Source: Pseudomonadales bacterium | Lineage (GTDB): Bacteria; Pseudomonadota; Gammaproteobacteria; Pseudomonadales; Pseudohongiellaceae | Direction: 5' to 3' | DNA length: 64,000 bases | Assembly (NCBI GenBank): GCA_024234395.1 | Contig: JACKOH010000002.1 | Span: forward strand, 496,001-560,000 | Shown: positions 42,865 to 50,187 of the stretch, piece after piece | Layout of the letters: every line of letters starts with the position of its first letter | Numbering within the stretch: the stretch's first letter is position 1 | Program-made: the position numbers and the translations under genes | Notes under the pieces: generated by a model | What the model saw: the letters and a program-made list of their open reading frames with translations, nothing else | What the model was told of the DNA's origin: nothing | Database searches by the model: none

Positions 42865-44622
42865 CTACCAGCTGTCCGGTTCTTCACGCTTGGTGACCAG
42901 GATGTCTTCCATGATCATGTATTCCAGTTCCGAGCCCTCGAACAGGTTGACCGCGTCTTCGGGAGAACAGACCAGCGCCTCCCCGGGCCGGTTCAGGGCG
43001 ACGTTGATGACCATGCCGACTCCGGTCAATTCCTCCATGGTCTTCAGCAACTGATAAAAGCGAGGATTGGCTTCGTGGGTCACCACGTGAGGGCGGGTTG
43101 TTCCATCCTTGTAAACGACTGCGGCAAATTGCTCATGCCAGCGCTCGCGGACCTCCTGACTGATACACATGAAACCGTGCTCCCAGCCCTGCTCCAGAAA
43201 CTCGGGAGCAAAGCTGTCCAACAGGCTGGGCGAGAAGGGTCGCCAGCGCTCCCGGAATTTGATGGTGCTGTTCAACAGGTCGGCCACTCCCGGCTGGCAG
43301 GGATTGCCCAGGATGCTGCGATTACCGAGTGCGCGCGGCCCGAATTCCATGTGTCCCTGGAACCAGGCCACCAGGTGTCCCTGATTGAGCAGTTCGGCAG
43401 CCTTCCTGGGAGCATTTTCCAGCTCTTCCCACTGCGGTTTCTCCCGGTGATTGCGACAGGCACTGATGCACTGGGCCTTGGTAAAGCGTGGGCCAAGGAA
43501 CACATGGCGCAGGGGTTTGATCGGTACTCCCTCCCTGGCTACCGCGTAGCTTGCTGCGCCGATGGCGCTACCTGAATCTCCGGCTGCGGGATGGACAAAA
43601 AAGTGCTTTACAGAAGGCAGTTCCTGCAAGCGATGATTGAGCTTGATATTCATCGAGCCAGTACCGGCGAATACCAGCTGCCCGGTATCCTTGAGTGCCG
43701 GATAAAGATAATTGATCACCAGGCCGGTAGCGACGTGTTCATAGTATCTCTGGATAGACGCCGCATAATGCACATAGGGGTCGTCAACCAGAGCGCCTTC
43801 ACGGCGGGGGCCCAGTTTATCGATCAGTTTGCGGCTAAAGAAGTGACCCCGGGATTTGGCCTTGTAGCGACGGAAACCCACCGTACTGATCAGTCGGTTG
43901 TCCACTTTGAAATTCTTACCGGTGAAATGAGCCAGAAAGGACAGATCATAGCGATCAGGATCCCCGAACGGCGCCATCCCCATCACCTTGAATTCCCCGT
44001 CGAGGATCTCGAAACCCAGATAGTCCGTTATCGCCCCGTACATGCCGCTGAGCGAATCCGGGTCATAGAATTCCCTGAGCTTTCTGATTCTGCCATCCTG
44101 CCCTTCGGCCAGCAGGATAGTGGCGTACTCGCCGCGGGAATCGATGGTCAGTATCGCTGTCCTGCCCTGGTAACCACTGAGGTGATAGACACTGCTGGCA
44201 TGCGCAAGCTGGTGTTCCACCGGAACGAACTTGATCTTTTTCCAGGGGATATGCAGCTGCTCCAGCAGGTGCCTGACCTGCTTGACGTAGCGGCGGTAAC
44301 GGCGATTGCCGTTAAACAGGCTGTCCAGGGCCCGGTCGGGGGCGTACCAGTGACGGCGGGCATAGTGCCAGCGGGCCGGACTCAACAGGCTGATCGGCGC
44401 ATTGGGTATGGCCACGATATCCACGTCCATGGGATTGATGGAGGCCGACTGAAGACAGTAACGGGCCGAATGATAGGGCATTTCATCCTTGGCATGCTTG
44501 CGCCGGATCAGCCGTTCCTCCTCGACGGCGGCCACCAGCTCGCCATCGATAAACAGTGCTGCGGCGGGGTCGTGACCCACGGTACCGGTCAATCCAAGTG
44601 TAATCAGCGGTTTCTCAGACAT
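42865..44622 (-). CDS. Carbamoyltransferase (NodU/CmcH family), probable LPS core carbamoylation
   Basis: A 585-residue O-carbamoyltransferase. The N-terminal Kae1/ASKHA-like half shows GLTGTVGHDPAAALFIDGEL, EHQLAHASSVYHLSGY and GEFKVMGMAPFGDP; the YrdC-like carbamoyl-adenylate half has FQGHMEFGPRALGNRSILGN. Last gene of the waa operon, overlapping the kinase gene by eight bases. In P. aeruginosa a related gene in the core locus (PA5005/wapO) places a 7-O-carbamoyl group on heptose; by synteny the same is likely here. Confidence 0.88.
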   Translation of the reverse strand: MSEKPLITLGLTGTVGHDPAAALFIDGELVAAVEEERLIRRKHAKDEMPYHSARYCLQSASINPMDVDIVAIPNAPISLLSPARWHYARRHWYAPDRALDSLFNGNRRYRRYVKQVRHLLEQLHIPWKKIKFVPVEHQLAHASSVYHLSGYQGRTAILTIDSRGEYATILLAEGQDGRIRKLREFYDPDSLSGMYGAITDYLGFEILDGEFKVMGMAPFGDPDRYDLSFLAHFTGKNFKVDNRLISTVGFRRYKAKSRGHFFSRKLIDKLGPRREGALVDDPYVHYAASIQRYYEHVATGLVINYLYPALKDTGQLVFAGTGSMNIKLNHRLQELPSVKHFFVHPAAGDSGSAIGAASYAVAREGVPIKPLRHVFLGPRFTKAQCISACRNHREKPQWEELENAPRKAAELLNQGHLVAWFQGHMEFGPRALGNRSILGNPCQPGVADLLNSTIKFRERWRPFSPSLLDSFAPEFLEQGWEHGFMCISQEVRERWHEQFAAVVYKDGTTRPHVVTHEANPRFYQLLKTMEELTGVGMVINVALNRPGEALVCSPEDAVNLFEGSELEYMIMEDILVTKREEPDSW

Positions 44623-46096
44623 TCAATGACCTCACCAGATCCCTGGCCTGCCCCTGCATCGCCTGCATCCCTGAGCCCTCGGAAAAATTCCTTAAGAAGC
44701 GTTCCAGATCCTTCCTGAAAGCGCGCCGGAAGGTCAGCCTCAGGGCATGGCGGGTGGTCGCATCAAGATCGAGCAGGACCAGCTCGTCATTGGCAAATAT
44801 AAAATTACTGGCCTTCAGATCACCGTGGGAAATCATGTAGCGCCGCAGTACCTCCAGGAACTGTTTGAAACTTTCGAAAATGCGATCCCTCGTTGCCGCC
44901 TCAAGATGATCCGAGCCCAGCACTTCAGGGACCGTGGCTCCCTTTACCAGTTCATACAGAATGTACGATTCCCGACGCAGAAACCAGGCCTGCCGTCGTT
45001 CCAGCATCATCAGGGGGCGGGCCGTGGTGACTCCGAGCATCTCCAGCACCAGCCCGGATCGCCAGGACCGGGAGGCACGACTGGCACGGAACATCTTGCG
45101 CAATCCGTGCAGAGTGCTTTTTATATTGTAACGCTTTAAAACGTAGTCTGTGCCACCCAGTGTTACCAGTCCCACGGTGGTGGTATTGCCACCCTTCAAC
45201 AGGGTACCCTGCGCCAGGAACAGGTCCGGATTACGGACGAAACTGAAAAACTCGTCAGTCATTATTTTGCGGTCACAGAGCAAGCGCTGACCGGCGGACT
45301 GCTCCATGTGGAAGGCACTGGTCGTGCGGAACAGCTTTGATTGGTACTTATCCAGCCTGCGCTCACGGGCCTGGCGGATCAGGGCCAGCAACAGGGTCAG
45401 GTCACCGCTGGCAGCGTCACCGGCCAACTCGCTGTTATAAGTTTCCATCAGCTGCCCGACCCGGGAATCACGATAGACGGAAAACTGTGCGAAAAACAAG
45501 GCCAGATTGGCGATGCGTTGGGCATCGGAAAGTACCATGCCGGGGTTTTCCGATTTCAGCTCGGCACTGTCCAGCAGGTACATGGTCCCATCCAGTGCCA
45601 TGAAGTTTCCCAGGTGGATATCCTGCTGCCACAGACCCTGGCGATGACAGCAGGCGATCAGGGACAGGGCCTGGCGAATGGCCACGTCGAGCCGGGTATT
45701 GTGGAGTTCGACCAGGGTATCCAGCCCGACCCCATCTGACAGGTATTCGATGATCAGGTAACCGCCATTCTGGTTGGCTATCCTGCCACTGGCCAGGACC
45801 CTGGGCACCGGCAACCCGTATTTTCTGGCCATTTCAAAGCCGGCCTGCTCCCGTTGCAGATGCCGGGACCAGCGCCGTTCGTGATAGAAAAGTTTGATGA
45901 TGGCCGGTGCCTGCTGCCACTCGGTCAGGCCCACCAGGCGCTTGCCCGGTAACAGTCGCAGGATCTGCGTCACCGTGAGTTGCAGGAAACTCCCGGCAGC
46001 GGTCAGGTCCGGCTCCGGGGGTATGACGGACACCGCGAGCGGCACTCTGACATTGTGGCCCAGGCCGACCAGGCGGTTATGAATTGCCAGACTCAT
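44615..46096 (-). CDS. LPS core kinase-like protein with two kinase-fold lobes
   Basis: A 493-residue protein with two WaaP/InaA-type kinase segments. The N-terminal half has a catalytic-loop-like DIHLGNFMALDGTMYLLDSA (about residues 165-185); the C-terminal half has HGDLKASNFIFANDELVLLD (about 420-440), with intact H-x-D and N and a D after the loop. Both lobes may be active or one may be structural. It matches the size and position of PA5006-type core kinases in Pseudomonas as I recall them. It overlaps waaP by four bases and the carbamoyltransferase by eight. Predicted role: phosphorylation of inner-core heptose. Confidence 0.8.
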   Translation of the reverse strand: MSLAIHNRLVGLGHNVRVPLAVSVIPPEPDLTAAGSFLQLTVTQILRLLPGKRLVGLTEWQQAPAIIKLFYHERRWSRHLQREQAGFEMARKYGLPVPRVLASGRIANQNGGYLIIEYLSDGVGLDTLVELHNTRLDVAIRQALSLIACCHRQGLWQQDIHLGNFMALDGTMYLLDSAELKSENPGMVLSDAQRIANLALFFAQFSVYRDSRVGQLMETYNSELAGDAASGDLTLLLALIRQARERRLDKYQSKLFRTTSAFHMEQSAGQRLLCDRKIMTDEFFSFVRNPDLFLAQGTLLKGGNTTTVGLVTLGGTDYVLKRYNIKSTLHGLRKMFRASRASRSWRSGLVLEMLGVTTARPLMMLERRQAWFLRRESYILYELVKGATVPEVLGSDHLEAATRDRIFESFKQFLEVLRRYMISHGDLKASNFIFANDELVLLDLDATTRHALRLTFRRAFRKDLERFLRNFSEGSGMQAMQGQARDLVRSLNV

Positions 46097-46905
46097 TGAT
46101 CAGTTCGACGGGGATTTCCCAGCTTCTTATAAAGTGCCTCGCCCCGGTGCAGCACGTCGCGCCAGAACCTGCGATCGTGAGCCAGTGTCTCCCTGAGGCT
46201 TGAATTTCGATAAACACGAGCGAATCGTAACCGATCACGTCGTGTCAGCCCAATTTCCATGCTTGAAAAAAGCAATCCGGCGATGTCCTTTTTGACCCAG
46301 CGGGAATTCCTTCCCTTGCCGAACAGGGCCCGGTGCAGATCGATGAGGAACAGGTCCGGTGGCGCACCGCTGGCAGCCGGTGTGGGTTCGACATGCAGAT
46401 GGAAGTGGCAAAGATAATAGTCCCGATGGCAGATGCCGGCCGCATGCATCCGGCGACTGATAGTCGCCACCTGCTCTATCAGTGCTTTCTTTACCGTGAA
46501 CGCAGGTGGCTGGTGGTTCCAGTCGGCACAGTAGGCTTCCAGATCCATCGTGTCCTGCAGTTCCCGGGTGATCAGGAACGACTGCAGGCTGGCGGGATTC
46601 CAGCCCCGCCTCCCGTAGCCAGCCAGGGTCAGGGTATCGATACCCAGTTCGTGCAGACGCCGGATAGCCCGCCATTCATTGGTGGCGCCGATTACCGGCA
46701 GCCGCAGCTGCAGCAGGTTTTTGAAAATTTCACGCCAGCCCACGCCCAGATGGAGCTTGAGAAAATAGCCCCGGTTGTGCAGAACAAAGCGCAGGGTCCG
46801 ACGGCCCTTGACCTGCCGGTAGACCTGTCCGTCCAGGCTGGACACCAACGCAAAGGGATCCTGTCCCTGCCAGGCCCGGGTCAGTTGTTCATCCAGGTAC
46901 AGCAT
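46093..46905 (-). CDS. waaP: LPS core heptose I kinase WaaP
   Basis: A 270-residue cytoplasmic kinase that phosphorylates heptose I. A Gly-poor N-lobe with VLHNRGYFLKLHLGVGW (lysine for ATP), catalytic loop GICHRDYYLCHFHLH and metal-binding LFLIDLHRALF are all present, as in Pseudomonas and enteric WaaP. The gene shares one base with waaG and four with the next kinase gene. In Pseudomonas WaaP is essential; an essential role here would be an inference. Confidence 0.94.
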   Translation of the reverse strand: MLYLDEQLTRAWQGQDPFALVSSLDGQVYRQVKGRRTLRFVLHNRGYFLKLHLGVGWREIFKNLLQLRLPVIGATNEWRAIRRLHELGIDTLTLAGYGRRGWNPASLQSFLITRELQDTMDLEAYCADWNHQPPAFTVKKALIEQVATISRRMHAAGICHRDYYLCHFHLHVEPTPAASGAPPDLFLIDLHRALFGKGRNSRWVKKDIAGLLFSSMEIGLTRRDRLRFARVYRNSSLRETLAHDRRFWRDVLHRGEALYKKLGNPRRTDQ

Positions 46906-48035
46906 CAGCCGACCGCTGCCCTGGCAAACTGCTCAAGGTAATCCGTGGCAGCACCTGGCATGGCATAAAGATTTTCCCGCCTGCCATAGTCGATTCCCTG
47001 CTGCTGCCAGACGCTTCGCTCAGGTGCCGTCAGCATATGCTCCAGATTCCTGTTCAGTTCCGCCTGCTGAAAGGGTTCGGAGCAGACCAGCCCCGAGCCG
47101 GCGGCCCTGATGTGGCTGGCGTAACCACAGGTTTCCGTGGTCAGGACCGGCAAGCCCACGATGGTTGCTTCCAGCAGAACATAGCCGGCACTTTCGCTGT
47201 AGGCCGGGTGCAGCAGCAGATCGGCCCCGAGCAGGAACCGTGGTATATCGTCGCGCCCGGGCAACACCCGAAAACGATCTGCTATGCCCAGCTTTTTTGC
47301 CAGGCTCAGGTAACGGTCGGGCCGGTCCTGGCCCACCAGCAGGTAGGTCACCCGCTGCCGCAACCGCTCGGGTAACGATGCGATTGCCCGCAGCGCTCTG
47401 TCCACCCCCTTTACCTTGAACCCGGAACCAACCTGCAGCACCAGCAAGTGATCCGACTCCAGATCGAATTCATGACGAAACTGGCGCCTGATCACCGGAG
47501 CCGCGTCAGTCGGTTTGCGATTCGGGTCGATGCCGGGAGGCACCAGGTGAAGTCGCGGGCCACTGTCCGGATAATAGTGTTCGTAGCTTTGCTGTTGCAG
47601 GCGCGACAGCAGCAGTACCCGGGTCCGGCTGTGGGGTCCGAATACCGCTTCCTCATAAGCCATGAAATGGCGATAGCGGGGTGTGTAGCGATAGTAGGCA
47701 CCGCGCTGATGTTCGGCCTTGTCGGCAAAGCACGGGTCGGCAGCAAAATAGACGTCCAGACCCGGCATCTTGTTGAAACCGATCACCAGATCGCAGGGTT
47801 CCCGGTGCAGGGCATCGAGTACCCAGCGCGTGAACCGCCGGTAGAGCCGCAGACGCCACCAGGAGGTGACCGGCACGAAACGGACCTCGATGTCAGCCGG
47901 GGGTTCACCCTGCCATTTCAGTGTGTAAACCACAACCTGGTGACCCCTGGCTACACACTCTCTGACAATTCGATAAAAGTCCCGTTGCTGGCCCCCATAG
48001 GGAAAGTAGGAATAAATAAGAAATCCAACCTTCAT
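46905..48035 (-). CDS. waaG: LPS core glycosyltransferase WaaG (UDP-glucose: heptose glucosyltransferase type)
   Basis: A 376-residue GT4/GT-B enzyme. It begins MKVGFLIYSYFPYGGQQRDF; the middle contains LVIGFNKMPGLDVYFAADPC (a WaaG hallmark), and the C-terminal domain carries HPAYSESAGYVLLEATIVGLP with the nucleotide-sugar-binding E-x7-E. It adds the first hexose to heptose II. Four-base overlap with waaC. Confidence 0.94.
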   Translation of the reverse strand: MKVGFLIYSYFPYGGQQRDFYRIVRECVARGHQVVVYTLKWQGEPPADIEVRFVPVTSWWRLRLYRRFTRWVLDALHREPCDLVIGFNKMPGLDVYFAADPCFADKAEHQRGAYYRYTPRYRHFMAYEEAVFGPHSRTRVLLLSRLQQQSYEHYYPDSGPRLHLVPPGIDPNRKPTDAAPVIRRQFRHEFDLESDHLLVLQVGSGFKVKGVDRALRAIASLPERLRQRVTYLLVGQDRPDRYLSLAKKLGIADRFRVLPGRDDIPRFLLGADLLLHPAYSESAGYVLLEATIVGLPVLTTETCGYASHIRAAGSGLVCSEPFQQAELNRNLEHMLTAPERSVWQQQGIDYGRRENLYAMPGAATDYLEQFARAAVG

Positions 48036-49105
48036 GAGGTGGCAACCGGGTTGGCAATCAACTGATTGAAATTATGCCACACGGTTTCTGGTCGCAAGGT
48101 TGAGAAGCAGGGCGGAAACACCAGGAAGGAATCACCCTTGTACTCATCTGTGACACCTGGCCCTGTATAGGCACACTCCCGCTTGAGGCAGGGAGAACAG
48201 TTGAGATTGGAACGCAGGTGATGCTGACCGCTGCCGTAGGTCCCCGACAATCCCGGATCGGTGGGCCCGTATAATGACAGGGTTGGTATCGACAGGGCGG
48301 CGGCCAGGTGTCCAAGTCCGGTATCGACTGCTATCACGCCACTGGAACGGGCTATGTGCCTGGCCAGACCGGTCAATGACTGACGCGGCAGAATTTCAAC
48401 CTCCGGGTTGTCGGTGGCGATTCTTTCCGCCCGCAGGCGTTCCGACTCATCACCCCAGGGCAGCAGTACCCGGTAACCGGCCTGTGTTGCAATACCGGCC
48501 AGCTCGCGCCAGTAATTCTCCGGCCAGTTCTTGGTTTTCCAGGTCGTGCCGTGGAGAAATACCAGCTGTTTTTCAGCCGCCTCACCCGCAGTCAGCCCGA
48601 GGCGCTGAAAGTCGATACCGTAGTCCACCTGGTCCGGGTCGTACTTGTAATGCAGGGCACGGGAAAACAGTTCCCGGACCCGTTCCACTGCGTGTTCGGT
48701 CCAGGGGACTGAGTAAACCTTGTTATAAAAAAGGGTGGCCAGCGGTTCGCGAATAGTCTTCTTGCTCAGCCCTACGGTAATACCCTTGGACATCCGGCTG
48801 ACAATGCCGCTCTTGATCAATCCCTGGGCGTCGATGACCAGGTCGTAATGGACCTTCTGCAGGTCCTCGCGGAAAGTTGCGATTTCGCCTTTAAACCAGC
48901 TCTTGAGCCAGTGTCCCCGCCAGCGCCTGATACCCACGGGAATGACATTTTCCACTGCCGGGTGCCAGCCGGGAACCTCGGTAAAGGCTTCCTCAACGGC
49001 CCAGTCGAAAACCAGGTTGCGATTGGCCCGACTGGCGTCGGTAACCGCGGGTAGGGTATGGATGATATCGCCGAGAGAGGATACCTTGACTATCAGAACT
49101 CGCAA
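48032..49105 (-). CDS. waaC: ADP-heptose:LPS heptosyltransferase I, TTG start
   Basis: A 357-residue GT9 enzyme adding heptose I to Kdo. It starts at TTG 49105 (MRVLIVKVSSLGDIIHTLPA), the exact family N-terminus, with GGAG eight bases upstream. VFDWAVEEAFTEVPGWHPAV, the LPWGDESERLRAERIA segment and DTGLGHLAAALSIPTLSLYG are diagnostic. It follows waaF by 18 bases. Confidence 0.95.
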   Translation of the reverse strand: MRVLIVKVSSLGDIIHTLPAVTDASRANRNLVFDWAVEEAFTEVPGWHPAVENVIPVGIRRWRGHWLKSWFKGEIATFREDLQKVHYDLVIDAQGLIKSGIVSRMSKGITVGLSKKTIREPLATLFYNKVYSVPWTEHAVERVRELFSRALHYKYDPDQVDYGIDFQRLGLTAGEAAEKQLVFLHGTTWKTKNWPENYWRELAGIATQAGYRVLLPWGDESERLRAERIATDNPEVEILPRQSLTGLARHIARSSGVIAVDTGLGHLAAALSIPTLSLYGPTDPGLSGTYGSGQHHLRSNLNCSPCLKRECAYTGPGVTDEYKGDSFLVFPPCFSTLRPETVWHNFNQLIANPVATS

Positions 49106-49123
49106 CCTGTTAACTCCGGACTC

Positions 49124-50164
49124 TCAAGACGGTAGCAGCTCCTGGAGACTCTCGTAGACCCGCTCTGGCATGATATCTGTGAGACAGCGTTTATGGCCCA
49201 GCGGACAACGCCTTTTGAAACAGGGCCGGCATGCCAGGTCGATTGACAGAGATTTTACCCTGTCTGTCAATGGAGGTGTAAAGTCCGGCGATGTCGACCC
49301 GAACAGGGTGATGAGCGGACAGCCGACCGCTGCCCCGATATGCATCAGACCGGAATCGTTGGTCACCGCCGCAGTAGCCAGCGACAGCAGGTCGATAGCC
49401 TGACCAAGACTGGTGGAACCGGTGAGATCCCGGACCCGATTGCAGGTCTCGGGACGCAGCTGTGACAGCAGTTCCTGCGCCGCCTGGCGATCATTGACGG
49501 ATCCCATTACCCAGAATTGCCAGTCGTCGGCGGCCGCCAGCTCGCATAGCCCGGCGTAGTGGGCAAGCGGCCACTGTTTGGCCTCTCCGAACTCGGCTCC
49601 GGGGCACAGGGCCAGAATTCTGCCGCTGTAATTCAGGCCGAGCTCAGCAGCACTGCACAGGGCCTGATCCCGGTTCACCTGCAGCGCCGGCCGCTGATAA
49701 GCGGGTAGCGGGTCCGGCTGGTCAACGCCAAGCGCGACGAATCGCTGGACCATCAGTGGAAATTGCTGCGGGTCCAGTTTCCGACAATCACTGAGCAGCA
49801 GATTCCGAAACTCGCCACGCCAGCCGGTGCGCCGCGGTATGCCGGCAAAGCGTGGCAGCAGTGCTGACTTGAAAGAATTGGGCAGCACGATGGCACGATC
49901 AAACCGACCGGCCAGTTGCCGTCCCAGCCGATAGCGCGCCAGCAGTTTCAACTCCCCGTGCCGGAACGGGGACTCGATTATCTCATCCACTTCCGGCATA
50001 CGTTCCAGCAGGGCAACTGACCAGGCCGGTGCCATCACTGCGATGCGGGCAGACGGGTGCTGTAACCGCAATAATGACAACAGCGACTGTGCCATCACCA
50101 TGTCTCCCACCCAGGATGGCCCAATAACCAGAATGCGATCGCCGCTACGGTTGTTGTCAGTCAC
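49124..50164 (-). CDS. waaF: ADP-heptose:LPS heptosyltransferase II
   Basis: A 346-residue GT9 enzyme adding heptose II. ILVIGPSWVGDMVMAQSLLS opens the N-domain, and LCPGAEFGEAKQWPLAHYAG and TNDSGLMHIGAAVGCPLITL fit WaaF. The start is GTG 50164, 23 bases past the glnE stop, so the two are cotranscribed. Together with waaC, waaG, waaP, the double kinase and the carbamoyltransferase it builds a phosphorylated and probably carbamoylated inner core. Confidence 0.95.
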   Translation of the reverse strand: MTDNNRSGDRILVIGPSWVGDMVMAQSLLSLLRLQHPSARIAVMAPAWSVALLERMPEVDEIIESPFRHGELKLLARYRLGRQLAGRFDRAIVLPNSFKSALLPRFAGIPRRTGWRGEFRNLLLSDCRKLDPQQFPLMVQRFVALGVDQPDPLPAYQRPALQVNRDQALCSAAELGLNYSGRILALCPGAEFGEAKQWPLAHYAGLCELAAADDWQFWVMGSVNDRQAAQELLSQLRPETCNRVRDLTGSTSLGQAIDLLSLATAAVTNDSGLMHIGAAVGCPLITLFGSTSPDFTPPLTDRVKSLSIDLACRPCFKRRCPLGHKRCLTDIMPERVYESLQELLPS

Positions 50165-50187
50165 TGATAAAACCTGCGAAAGTAAAG

